From: JALRHH01 sp964590315
Lineage (GTDB): Bacteria; Patescibacteriota; Saccharimonadia; Saccharimonadales; JALRHH01
Assembly: GCA_964590315.1 (NCBI GenBank)
Contig: CAZPVS010000021.1
Span: 1 to 16,177 of the forward strand
Direction of reading: 5' to 3'
DNA length: 16,177 bases
Both the position numbers and the translations under genes were made by a program. Shown here piece after piece: positions 1 to 5,726 of this stretch (position 1 is the stretch's first letter; every line of letters begins with the position of its first letter). The notes under the pieces are model-generated. The model did not search any database and was not told the origin of the DNA. It was given only the letters and a program-made list of their open reading frames with translations.

Positions 1-1
1 G

Positions 2-74
2 TCGGGGTGACAGGACTTGAACCTGCGACCTCACGGCCCCCAGCCGTACGCGCTACCAACTGCGCCACACCCCG
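2..74 (-). tRNA. tRNA-Pro (anticodon GGG)
   Basis: The minus strand folds into a full cloverleaf. The acceptor stem CGGGGTG pairs with CACCCCG, the D stem is GCGC/GCGC, and the anticodon stem TACGG/CCGTG carries the loop CTGGGGG (anticodon GGG, proline). The T arm is GCAGG-TTCAAGT-CCTGT and the discriminator base is A. Only one base remains at the window edge, so whether CCA is encoded cannot be judged. The 5' half of this gene is duplicated 179 bp upstream on the same strand (217-257). Confidence 0.95.
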
Positions 75-216
75 ATGTGTGTTGTAAGTTTACCATTTTA
101 ATTGACTGGGCCGTGAAGTAGACCTCACGGTCACGTTCCGCGACCCCGCAACTTCATCTATGAAAACGTAGTTTTCAAGAGAAGATTGCCTTGCGAATTG
201 CCCCTGGCAACTCTCA

Positions 217-257
217 CCCCAGCCGTACGCGCTACCAACTGCGCCACACCCCGATGT
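217..257 (-). repeat. Duplicated 5' half of tRNA-Pro (tRNA fragment)
   Basis: These 41 bases are identical to 38-78, which is the 5' half of the intact tRNA-Pro from the anticodon loop through the acceptor 5' strand plus four bases beyond it. The 3' half is missing here. A 10-base piece of the 3' half (CCGTGAGGTC on the minus strand) lies at 121-130, so this may be a decayed tandem tRNA copy. An attachment-site scar is the alternative. The 138 bases between the two copies hold a small hairpin (CCGTGA 110-115 with TCACGG 124-129) and no gene. Confidence 0.8.
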
Positions 258-289
258 CACGACCATCCTGTTTATTTTAGCTTACATAA

Positions 290-317
290 TTAAGATTTAA
301 CAGATGTACGGTACAAT
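290..317 (+). promoter_or_regulatory. Promoter of the RNase H gene, leaderless type
   Basis: The -10 box TACAAT (312-317) ends 8 nt before the ATG at 326, and a weak -35 TTAAGA (290-295) lies 16 nt upstream. No Shine-Dalgarno sequence lies in the 20 nt before the ATG. The inferred transcription start is therefore at or within a couple of bases of the start codon. Confidence 0.55.
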
Positions 318-325
318 ATGTCTAG

Positions 326-1117
326 ATGAAAACATTAAAACTCGATCATGAACTCGCACAAGCTATCCTGAGCGGCGCCAAAACCAGTACATGGCGTATA
401 TACGATGACAAACAACTGTCAGTTAATGATGAAGTGCAACTTATAGATAAGGTTAAACCTGACGACAAGAGCACGTGGGTAATTATCGGCCAAGCAAGAA
501 TAGATCGCGTGACCGAAAAGCGACTGAGTGATATAGGCGAGGAGGACTGGCAGGGACACGAGCGATATAACTCCGATACAGAGATGTATGAATCGTTCAG
601 GAGGTATTATGGACCAGAGGTGGGGCCCGAAACACCTGTCAAAATGGTACATTTTACCTTCAAGCCCTATGAAACACCCCAAGTTCCGACGAGTACCAAT
701 GGTAGCGCAAAGCAGGTAAAGATGTTTGCTGATGGGGGGTCACGTGGCAACCCCGGTCCTTCAGCTTCAGGGTATGTGCTGATGGATATGGCAGACAACA
801 TCATCCAGAAGAGTGGCATCTATCTGGGTATAACTACGAATAATCAGGCAGAATACCAAGCGCTCAAACTCGGGTTAGAGGAGGCACGAAAAATTGGCGC
901 CCGGGAAGTTGAGGTATATATGGATAGTCTATTGGTGATTAACCAAATGAAGGGTGCGTACAAAGTGAAAAACCGCGACTTATGGCCTATCCATGAATCT
1001 ATCAAGGAGATTGCGTCTACATTCAAGAGAGTGAGCTATACGCACGTTCCTCGCGAACTCAACAAATTGGCCGACGGGGAAGTGAACACCACCCTCGATG
1101 CCGAACTAGCTCGCTAG
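326..1117 (+). CDS. ASCH-domain/ribonuclease HI fusion protein
   Basis: This 263-aa protein appears to be a fusion. Residues ~1-115 look like an ASCH (PUA-related) domain, a fold thought to bind RNA, with the opening pattern of a hydrophobic strand followed by ILSGAKTSTWR. Residues ~131-263 form an RNase HI domain, which cuts the RNA strand of RNA:DNA hybrids using two metal ions. The four catalytic acids are visible: D136 in FADGGSRGNPG, E176 in NNQAEYQAL, D200 in YMDSLLVINQMKG and D250 in LNKLAD. All are intact, so the enzyme should be active. The linker (~116-130) is polar and low-complexity. The start ATG sits 8 nt behind a -10 box and lacks a Shine-Dalgarno sequence. The RNase P RNA gene follows in the same direction. 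The RNase H call is firm; the ASCH call rests on pattern recognition, and the fusion's job is unknown. Confidence 0.88.
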   Translation: MKTLKLDHELAQAILSGAKTSTWRIYDDKQLSVNDEVQLIDKVKPDDKSTWVIIGQARIDRVTEKRLSDIGEEDWQGHERYNSDTEMYESFRRYYGPEVGPETPVKMVHFTFKPYETPQVPTSTNGSAKQVKMFADGGSRGNPGPSASGYVLMDMADNIIQKSGIYLGITTNNQAEYQALKLGLEEARKIGAREVEVYMDSLLVINQMKGAYKVKNRDLWPIHESIKEIASTFKRVSYTHVPRELNKLADGEVNTTLDAELAR

Positions 1118-1122
1118 CACTC

Positions 1123-1138
1123 GCACTCCCCAGAGTGC
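1123..1138 (+). terminator. Small hairpin after the RNase H gene
   Basis: GCACTC (1123-1128) pairs with GAGTGC (1133-1138) around a 4-nt loop, just after the stop codon and before the rnpB promoter. There is no T-run, so it is at best a weak terminator or a transcript-end stabiliser. Confidence 0.35.
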
Positions 1139-1148
1139 CAGGTACCTG

Positions 1149-1157
1149 TGGTATAAT
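1149..1157 (+). promoter_or_regulatory. Extended -10 promoter of rnpB
   Basis: TGG-TATAAT (1149-1157) is a consensus -10 with the upstream TG of an extended -10 element. It ends 5 nt before the first base of the inferred RNase P RNA at 1163. I see no convincing -35 box, which fits an extended -10 promoter. Confidence 0.75.
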
Positions 1158-1162
1158 CACAT

Positions 1163-1522
1163 GTGTCAGGCTATCGGCTGGCCGCTTGCGGCAACGCAAG
1201 AGGAAAGTCCGGGCAGCGTAGGGAAAGACAGTTGCTAACGGCAACCGGGGGCAACCCTAGGGAAAGTGCCACAGAAACGAAACAGCCACACGCACTTTGC
1301 GTGCGTGGCTACGGTGAAACGAGTGGGGTAAAAGCCCACAGTCATGCATGGTGACATGCATGGGAGGTAAACCCTGTCTGCTGCAAGGAGGTTGATCCAA
1401 TACAGGTTTCCCGCCTGGGTCAGCCATAAAATCCGCTAGAGTCTATTAGCAATAGTAGAACTAGATAGATGGTCAGCTCCGTTTCGGCGGAACAGAACCC
1501 GGCTTACAGATAATCTGACACT
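1163..1522 (+). ncRNA. rnpB: RNase P RNA (catalytic RNA of ribonuclease P)
   Basis: This RNA removes the 5' leader of tRNA precursors. The bacterial signatures appear in order: GAGGAAAGTCCGGGC (about 1200-1214), ACAGAAAC (about 1271), GGTGAAACGAGTGGGGTAAA (about 1313-1332), GGAGGTAAACCC (about 1363-1374) and the 3' signature AGAACCCGGCTTACAG (about 1494-1509). The terminal helix P1 closes as GTGTCAG (1163-1169) with CTGACAC (1515-1521). The ~360-nt length suits a type A RNA. An extended -10 promoter lies directly upstream and an intrinsic terminator directly downstream, so it is an independent transcription unit. The exact ends are inferred from P1 and may be off by a few bases. Confidence 0.96.
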
Positions 1523-1525
1523 ATG

Positions 1526-1555
1526 AAAAACATCCGCTAAATAGCGGATGTTTTT
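1526..1555. terminator. Bidirectional intrinsic terminator between rnpB and rplT
   Basis: AAAAACATCCGCT (1526-1538) pairs perfectly with AGCGGATGTTTTT (1543-1555) around the loop AAAT. The A and T runs on either side make it a terminator in both directions, serving rnpB from the left and the convergent infC-rpmI-rplT operon from the right. Confidence 0.9.
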
Positions 1556-1572
1556 GTTTGTTCCACCGATGA

Positions 1573-1914
1573 TTATTTAACTGATTTTACAACTGCCTCA
1601 AAAGCCTTTGGCTCATTGACAGCAAGTTCAGCTAGGATTTTACGGTCCAAGGTAACATTAGCCTTCTTAAGACCTGCTATCAACCGACTGTAAGTCGTGC
1701 CATGCAAGCGGGCTCCAGCGTTGATGCGGGTATTCCACAACTGGCGGAATGTTCGTTTCCGGTCTTTTCGGTCGCGAGTGGCATTTTCCATTGCTTTTAC
1801 AATGGCTTGTTTACCGCGCTTAATGCTGGAACGATTGCTGCGCGTCATGCCCTTGGTAGCAGATCGGATCTTATTATGTTTTGCGCGACTAGTGACGCCT
1901 CGTTTTACTCTCAT
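1573..1914 (-). CDS. rplT: 50S ribosomal protein L20
   Basis: This 113-aa protein matches the usual length of L20, an early assembly protein of the large ribosomal subunit that binds 23S rRNA. Its start, MRVKRGVTSRAKHNKI, is a basic rRNA-binding N-terminal extension, and the globular part carries the family pattern RRTFRQLW-like (KRTFRQLWNTRINAGAR, about residues 53-69) followed by YSRLIAGLKKA. It is the last gene of the infC-rpmI-rplT operon, 33 nt after rpmI. A Shine-Dalgarno AAGGAA lies 5 nt before the ATG. In E. coli and Bacillus L20 represses this operon by binding its mRNA. Whether it does so here cannot be read from the sequence. Confidence 0.97.
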   Translation of the reverse strand: MRVKRGVTSRAKHNKIRSATKGMTRSNRSSIKRGKQAIVKAMENATRDRKDRKRTFRQLWNTRINAGARLHGTTYSRLIAGLKKANVTLDRKILAELAVNEPKAFEAVVKSVK

Positions 1915-1947
1915 TACATTTCCTTAACTATATTATTAGCTACTATT

Positions 1948-2142
1948 CTATGCGCCAAGCTTAAGCTTAATATTCTTGGCCATTTTGCCTACCATCTGGC
2001 CGGGAACCGCATAGCGACGTTTACGTGCTGCTGATTTCTTCTGCAAAAGGTGGTTGCTACCTGAATGGCCGTGTAAGACCTTGCCGTTCTTTGTGACTTT
2101 GACGCGGTCTTTGGTTCCGCTATGACTCTTTAGTTTTGGCAT
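1948..2142 (-). CDS. rpmI: 50S ribosomal protein L35
   Basis: This 64-aa, highly basic protein is the L35 family. It begins MPKLKSHSGTKDRVKVT, has a GHSGSNHLLQKKSAARKRR core (about residues 25-43) and ends in the usual helix (PGQMVGKMAKNIKLKLGA). L35 is a small structural protein of the large ribosomal subunit. Its ATG lies inside the 3' end of infC, with 23 nt of overlap in a different frame, and it has its own strong Shine-Dalgarno AAGGAG 8 nt upstream. This arrangement suggests translational coupling to infC. L20 follows directly. Confidence 0.97.
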   Translation of the reverse strand: MPKLKSHSGTKDRVKVTKNGKVLHGHSGSNHLLQKKSAARKRRYAVPGQMVGKMAKNIKLKLGA

Positions 2143-2650
2143 TACTGTTGCTCCTTATAACGAAACTTAATTGTTTGCCGGATAGTTGTGGTTGCTGGTC
2201 AACGATAATTGTTTCTCCAAACCCTTCAATTACTTTCTCGGCGAGTTTAAATCCTAGATCTTTATGTGCATTCTCTCTTCCTCGGAAGAATACGGTAAGT
2301 TTAACTTTGTGTCCGGCATCGAGGAAACCGGTTACTTTTTTGAGTTTAACCCCAAGATCGTGTTCGCTGATCTTGAGCCCGAAGCGCATTTGCTTAACTT
2401 CAAGAGCTTTTGCGTGCTGTTTACTTTTTTGCAATTGTTTGGTCTTTTGGTAGTTGTATTTGCCCCAATCGACAATTTTACATACCGGCGGATCAGCATT
2501 GGGAGAAACCTCTACCAGGTCCAGGCCGCGTTCTTCTGCAAGTCGTAGCGCTTCAATCTTTGATATGACGCCAAGTTGCGATCCATCTTCATCGATAACA
2601 CGTACGTTTGCTGCTCGAATTGCTCCATTCAAGCGGGTGGTCTGGCTGAT
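2120..2650 (-). CDS. infC: Translation initiation factor IF-3, probable AUC start
   Basis: IF-3 binds the 30S subunit, keeps subunits apart and rejects wrong start codons. The protein has the N-terminal domain (NGAIRAANVRVIDEDGSQLG) with the linker region (VDWGKYNYQKTKQLQKSKQ), then the C-terminal domain (KQMRFGLKISEHDLGVKL, FFRGRENAHKDLG). The first in-frame standard start is TTG at 2632, but it has no Shine-Dalgarno sequence and would cut off residues that align with the family (TTRLNG resembles NRINGE in E. coli). Upstream in frame is ATC at 2650, placed 7 nt after a perfect AAGGAG (2658-2663). I therefore take AUC as the start, giving 176 aa. E. coli infC uses AUU, and IF-3 represses itself through that rare codon, so the same control is likely. 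The gene leads the operon infC-rpmI-rplT. Confidence 0.95.
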   Translation of the reverse strand: MSQTTRLNGAIRAANVRVIDEDGSQLGVISKIEALRLAEERGLDLVEVSPNADPPVCKIVDWGKYNYQKTKQLQKSKQHAKALEVKQMRFGLKISEHDLGVKLKKVTGFLDAGHKVKLTVFFRGRENAHKDLGFKLAEKVIEGFGETIIVDQQPQLSGKQLSFVIRSNSNAKTKES

Positions 2651-2657
2651 AAGCGTG

Positions 2658-2663
2658 CTCCTT
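2658..2663 (-). promoter_or_regulatory. Shine-Dalgarno AAGGAG that fixes the infC start
   Basis: AAGGAG on the minus strand lies 7 nt before the in-frame ATC codon at 2650 and 25 nt before the TTG at 2632. The spacing supports AUC as the initiation codon of infC. Confidence 0.75.
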
Positions 2664-2688
2664 AAAGTAATATTAGCTAATCAGAAGG

Positions 2689-2717
2689 ATTTTAACAGAT
2701 AAAGCAACAGGGGTCAA
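2689..2717 (-). promoter_or_regulatory. Promoter of the infC-rpmI-rplT operon
   Basis: On the minus strand, -35 TTGACC (2712-2717) and -10 TAAAAT (2689-2694) are separated by 17 nt. The -35 box starts only 4 nt beyond the comM stop codon. The predicted leader to the infC AUC codon is about 32 nt, and no terminator separates comM from this operon. Confidence 0.7.
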
Positions 2718-2720
2718 GCT

Positions 2721-4241
2721 TTACAGGTTATTTTGGGTTTGTCGCCTGTACTGAAGGGCTTCGGTGATGTGGGGTACCTCGATACTATCCGAGTCTGCCA
2801 AATCAGCAATGGTGCGTGAGACTTTGATAATTCGCATATAGGCTCGCGCGGAGATTCCTAGTTTCTCTGCAGCTTGATCGAGAAGCTCTTTGGCGCTTGT
2901 TGATATAGAGGAGTGCTGCTTTAGTTGCCTGTTATTAAGACTGGCATTAAGAATTTTGGGATTATTGAGGCGTGCGTGCTGGCGTTTGCGGGCACGGAGC
3001 ACCCTGCTACGAATAACGGCACTGGGTTCTGCCTGACCATTGCCGAGTAGCTTCGCATGTTCTACCTCGTCAACATCGACATAAAGATCTATTCTGTCCA
3101 TGATAGGGCCCGAAAGTTTACGTTGATATTTAACAATATCGTATGCGCTACAGCTACACGTCTTGGTACTGCCATAGAATCCACAAGGACAGGGGTTGGC
3201 AGTTGCTATGAGCATAAACTCCGCAGGAAATACTAAGGTATCTTTGGCGCGAGCTACCGTTATGATCTTATCTTCTAAGGGTTGTCGTAGTGCTTCTAAG
3301 GTGTGCCGAGAGTATTCGGGTAGCTCATCAAAAAAGAGGATCCCCCTATGACTGAGACTGATTTCTCCTGGCCGAGGCCGCTGCCCACCACCTAAAATCG
3401 ACACTTCACTCGCAGTATGATGAGGAGACCGGAACGGTCGCTCGGTTATAATCTTATCGTACTGTTGACTTGCGAGGCTATGAAGGTGGGTTACTTCTAA
3501 GATTTCTTCCGCTTCTAGTGGAGGCAATATAGATGGCAAGGCTTTTGCGAGCATGCTTTTGCCGGTTCCTGGCGGACCGTTAAGCAGGGTATTGTGTGAT
3601 CCTGCCGCGGCAATTTCGAGCGCTCGTTTTGCGCGCACCTGGCCAATAACATCAGTGAAGTCATTCTCGTGATCCTTGTACGAGGACTGTTGCGTGGGTA
3701 TCTCGCCCGACTGTATGGTAGTGAGGGGAACAGTGTTGGTGTGGTCTAGATAAAATTCACGAAGTGATTTTATAGGAATAATAGACAGTTTAGGAACTAA
3801 TTGGGCTTGCTGTAAATTCGCTGCGGGAATATAAAATGTCGTAAATCCCAATCTTCGTGCCGCAAGCATTTTGCCAATAATGCCTCGCACGGGTCTGACA
3901 GATCCATCAAGGCCGAGTTCTCCAATAACAATTGCTTTTGCGAGACGATCGCCCATGATCTGCTTGCTTGCAAGCATAATCGACGCAGCCATTGCAAGAT
4001 CAAAGCTGGTACCGTCTTTTGGAACATCTGCTGGGGCTAGGTTCAAGGTAATACGCTTTTTAGGTAGTTCAATCTGAGCCTCAGCAAACGCGCTTCGCAT
4101 TCGTTCCTTTGCCTCATCAATGGCTTTATTGCCAAAGCCAACAACGATAATATTCGGGAGCCCGTTCGATATATGGCACTCGATATCAATGCGAATTCCT
4201 TGGGTTCCTGCTTCAGATACCGTACTCACAGCTGCACTCAT
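2721..4241 (-). CDS. comM: ComM/YifB family AAA+ ATPase (Mg-chelatase-like)
   Basis: At 506 aa the protein has the normal length of the YifB/ComM family, a hexameric helicase that in naturally competent bacteria promotes branch migration during integration of transformed DNA. Domains in order: a Lon-protease-like N-terminal domain (ISNGLPNIIVVG, LNLAPADVPKDGTSFDL, GELGLDGSVRPVRG, ~1-170), then a Mg-chelatase AAA+ core with Walker A GPPGTGKS (222-229), RSPHHTASEVSILGGG (271-286) and Walker B ILFFDE (301-306). A four-cysteine knuckle follows (C351, C353, C362, C364), then the sensor region SGPIMDRIDL and a C-terminal helical lid (about 440-506). All motifs are intact. The ATG lies 8 nt behind a -10 box TACAAT with no Shine-Dalgarno sequence, so the mRNA looks leaderless. 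Participation in DNA uptake is inferred from the family. Confidence 0.95.
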   Translation of the reverse strand: MSAAVSTVSEAGTQGIRIDIECHISNGLPNIIVVGFGNKAIDEAKERMRSAFAEAQIELPKKRITLNLAPADVPKDGTSFDLAMAASIMLASKQIMGDRLAKAIVIGELGLDGSVRPVRGIIGKMLAARRLGFTTFYIPAANLQQAQLVPKLSIIPIKSLREFYLDHTNTVPLTTIQSGEIPTQQSSYKDHENDFTDVIGQVRAKRALEIAAAGSHNTLLNGPPGTGKSMLAKALPSILPPLEAEEILEVTHLHSLASQQYDKIITERPFRSPHHTASEVSILGGGQRPRPGEISLSHRGILFFDELPEYSRHTLEALRQPLEDKIITVARAKDTLVFPAEFMLIATANPCPCGFYGSTKTCSCSAYDIVKYQRKLSGPIMDRIDLYVDVDEVEHAKLLGNGQAEPSAVIRSRVLRARKRQHARLNNPKILNASLNNRQLKQHSSISTSAKELLDQAAEKLGISARAYMRIIKVSRTIADLADSDSIEVPHITEALQYRRQTQNNL

Positions 4242-4249
4242 TGACGAGT

Positions 4250-4255
4250 ATTGTA
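4250..4255 (-). promoter_or_regulatory. -10 box of comM, leaderless type
   Basis: TACAAT on the minus strand ends 8 nt before the comM ATG, the same hexamer and spacing as at the RNase H gene. No clear -35 box and no Shine-Dalgarno sequence are visible. Confidence 0.5.
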
Positions 4256-4289
4256 CATAAGCTTAAGCAAAACTACTAACCTATAATTA

Positions 4290-4321
4290 AATAATGCCCT
4301 GTTTTGTGACAGGGCATTATT
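4290..4321. terminator. Perfect 13-bp hairpin upstream of comM
   Basis: AATAATGCCCTGT (4290-4302) pairs perfectly with ACAGGGCATTATT (4309-4321) around a 6-nt loop. Read on the minus strand it is followed by a T-rich stretch, so it could end minus-strand transcripts before comM. Read on the plus strand it would be the 5' hairpin of an RNA starting near 4294, since a TATAAT lies at 4282-4287. The direction is not settled. Confidence 0.6.
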
Positions 4322-4354
4322 GCGATTTTTGGGTTTGTTTGACGGTTTTTATTG

Positions 4355-4429
4355 AAAGACTTCAGGCGTTGTTCCTTGTATGGAACAACGGCTTGCGAGA
4401 AGCCGTTGTTTCGAAGTCTTTTTGTTTTT
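4355..4429 (+). terminator. Branched terminator-like structure with two competing hairpins
   Basis: An outer stem AAAGACTTC (4355-4363) / GAAGTCTTT (4413-4421) runs straight into a T-rich tail, as in an intrinsic terminator on the plus strand. Inside, the segment around 4382-4394 can pair in two ways. In the first, CGTTGTTCC (4367-4375) pairs with GGAACAACG (4382-4390). In the second, AACAACGGCTT (4384-4394) pairs with AAGCCGTTGTT (4400-4410). Both stems are perfect and mutually exclusive. There is no plus-strand protein gene upstream, since comM is divergent, so this probably ends a small RNA starting near 4290. Confidence 0.55.
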
Positions 4430-5000
4430 GAGCACTTTTTTTATTCAGTGCTACCCCTATAATAAGCACCAGAAATCCACTTGTCAATAATGTTTATGCT
4501 AAAGATAACAACAAAATTTCTAAAGGCAAGCTACCACCGGTGTTACTGTCTTTTCCACTAGGGGGCTAGGGCAGTAGATATGTTTTCGGCATCTGGCATT
4601 CTCTAGACCTTCTTTATTGAATGGTAGTGCATACACTACAAGCGTACCCAGGCGCCACGAATATCCATGCTTGGTTTCTATAGGGTTCGGTTGCTACACA
4701 TGACCCGTTCTAAAGGGCGTCACAAATGGGGATGATTATACGCATACTGTGAGCGACCATGTGGCCGTAATAATGTCTTTAATGTGCTCAGCTCAGCCGT
4801 TGTTCCATCCTCATTAACCCGGGGCTCAGCAAGCACATTTTGAGCGCTGATATTGCAGTGACTCAACTCGTAAAACTTAATATAGTAAACTATATATATA
4901 TATTTTACGTTGTTTGAAAAACATCATATATTTAGAATGTATTTCATCATTAAATATATGATTAACAGATGCTCATTGTTATAGATACTACAAATAATTA
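4430..5000. other. Non-coding stretch with AT-rich inverted repeats
   Basis: No open frame of useful length exists here on either strand. Visible structure: AGCACT 4431-4436 / AGTGCT 4447-4452; a 6-bp hairpin GTAGTG-CATA-CACTAC around 4625-4640; an AT-rich tract from ~4870; a 7-bp palindrome ATATAGT-AA-ACTATAT (4880-4895); and a perfect 12-bp inverted repeat ATCATATATTTA (4923-4934) / TAAATATATGAT (4951-4962). The last two lie just upstream of the promoter at 5001 and could be regulatory. I recognise no gene remnant, DnaA box or replication origin. Confidence 0.5.
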
Positions 5001-5029
5001 TTGACAATTCTGGACTAATGTAGTAAGTT
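5001..5029 (+). promoter_or_regulatory. Strong promoter of an unassigned structured RNA
   Basis: A consensus -35 TTGACA (5001-5006) and a -10 TAAGTT (5024-5029) are separated by exactly 17 nt. The layout is nearly identical to the rRNA promoter at 15864-15892 (TTGACA-17-TAAGAT), suggesting strong expression. The predicted start is about 5036. Confidence 0.75.
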
Positions 5030-5035
5030 AGACGT

Positions 5036-5217
5036 GTAAGCCAAAAACAAAAACTTACAATCTACGGCCCAAGCAGCCGATAACGCTCTCATTACGAGAG
5101 CGGTCAGTCACCGCAAGCGACGACAACTGCTTAATAGTCTATTTATAGAAGCGGATTTGTCGTCCTTGCACCATGCTTATTATTAAACCGAGCACCGTGT
5201 CCAAAGCGGTGCTTTTT
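5036..5217 (+). ncRNA. Candidate structured small RNA, family unknown
   Basis: The ~180-nt unit is bounded by a strong promoter and an intrinsic terminator and has no plausible protein frame. It is more GC-rich than its AT-rich surroundings. Hairpins in order: TGTAAG 5035-5040 / CTTACA 5054-5059 around an A-rich loop; CGGC 5065-5068 / GCCG 5076-5079; CGCTCTC 5084-5090 / GAGAGCG 5096-5102; a long rod in which 5113-5132 pairs with 5149-5169 (19 bp with one bulged C at 5118 and a 2-nt bulge at 5155-5156); and the terminator. I do not recognise the family. It lacks the tRNA-like ends of tmRNA, the GGAAGGAAGCAG-type motif of SRP RNA, and the single long bubble hairpin of 6S RNA. The following gene at 5315 has its own promoter, so a stand-alone RNA is likelier than a riboswitch. 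Confidence 0.6.
5191..5217 (+). terminator. Intrinsic terminator of the structured RNA
   Basis: AGCACCG (5191-5197) pairs with CGGTGCT (5207-5213) around a 9-nt loop and runs into TTTTT (5213-5217). Confidence 0.85.
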
Positions 5218-5277
5218 ATGTATGTGTAGTTTTCGATGCTGAGACAGTGTCAGGAGAGTAATCTGAGTACAATTCGT

Positions 5278-5308
5278 TTGTAACGCTCTATGAAAATTCT
5301 TGTATACT
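5278..5308 (+). promoter_or_regulatory. Promoter of the four-helix membrane protein gene
   Basis: The -10 TATACT (5303-5308) ends 6 nt before the ATG at 5315, with a partial -35 TTGTAA (5278-5283) at a long 19-nt spacing. The transcription start would coincide with the ATG, and no Shine-Dalgarno sequence is present. Confidence 0.5.
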
Positions 5309-5314
5309 TCAAGT

Positions 5315-5677
5315 ATGGATAAAAAAATAAATAAACGTGTATATATGGCTGTATCCTTAGGTGCGCTGTATCTTTTTGGCCCAGTATTTTTTGTCGCCAC
5401 AGATCCAAGTAAACTCCCGCTCCCATTACTCATCATTCCATTCCTATGGTTGTTCACATGCATATTTGTCACTATGTGGTTGCTACTCCGGCAGAAGAGG
5501 AACGTTGCTCCCCGGCAAGCCGTTATTGTTGCGGGAGTTGTGGCGACCTTTCCGGTGTTATTGGCTGTCTTTCAGTCCATACATCAACTGTCCATTCGGG
5601 ATGTCTTGTTATCAGTTACGCTGGTCGTGTTTACGGCTATATATTTGCTTCGCGCTGATTTTATCAGTCACCCCTGA
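5315..5677 (+). CDS. Hypothetical four-helix membrane protein
   Basis: This 120-aa protein has no family I recognise. Four hydrophobic segments are visible at about residues 10-28, 36-58, 67-86 and 95-113. A basic N-terminus (MDKKINKR) and a basic loop (RQKRN, ~59-63) suggest that the N-terminus and the loop between helices 2 and 3 are cytoplasmic. I chose ATG 5315 rather than the TTG at 5300, because the TTG would place the -10 box TATACT inside the coding sequence. The gene ends in TGA, so TGA is a stop in this genome if the gene is real. It is followed by a 9-bp inverted repeat and the promoter of the next gene, so it is probably transcribed alone. An open antisense frame overlaps it but has no promoter or composition support. 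Confidence 0.7.
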   Translation: MDKKINKRVYMAVSLGALYLFGPVFFVATDPSKLPLPLLIIPFLWLFTCIFVTMWLLLRQKRNVAPRQAVIVAGVVATFPVLLAVFQSIHQLSIRDVLLSVTLVVFTAIYLLRADFISHP

Positions 5678-5694
5678 ATATTGAGCTACATAAG

Positions 5695-5718
5695 CGTATT
5701 TATCCCTATATAAATACG
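5695..5718. promoter_or_regulatory. 9-bp inverted repeat before the 5746 gene
   Basis: CGTATTTAT (5695-5703) and ATAAATACG (5710-5718) form a perfect inverted repeat with a 6-nt centre. It covers the place where a -35 box would be for the -10 at 5730-5735, which otherwise relies on an extended -10. It may be an operator or a terminator for the gene ending at 5677, but there is no T-run after it. Confidence 0.45.
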
Positions 5719-5726
5719 ATATTGAC

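Noticed and set aside
1163..1354. Plus-strand open frame of 63 codons.
   Set aside because: It lies entirely inside the RNase P RNA gene.
4870..5000. Possible replication origin, because of the AT-rich tract.
   Set aside because: I found no DnaA boxes, and no dnaA or dnaN gene is nearby.
5113..5150. Resemblance to a tmRNA tag-coding segment (GCAAGCGACGACAACT then GCTTAATAG).
   Set aside because: No tRNA-like 5' or 3' domain is present nearby. The frame gives a tag without the usual Ala-rich end, and the segment is locked in a long hairpin, whereas real tag regions are single-stranded.
5173..5232. Short frame starting ATGCTTATTATT in the 3' part of the structured RNA.
   Set aside because: It has no Shine-Dalgarno sequence and runs through the terminator hairpin, so it is most likely chance.
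5143..5472. Minus-strand open frame of 109 codons.
   Set aside because: It lies antisense to the membrane protein gene and across the structured RNA terminator, has low-complexity content and no promoter or Shine-Dalgarno sequence.
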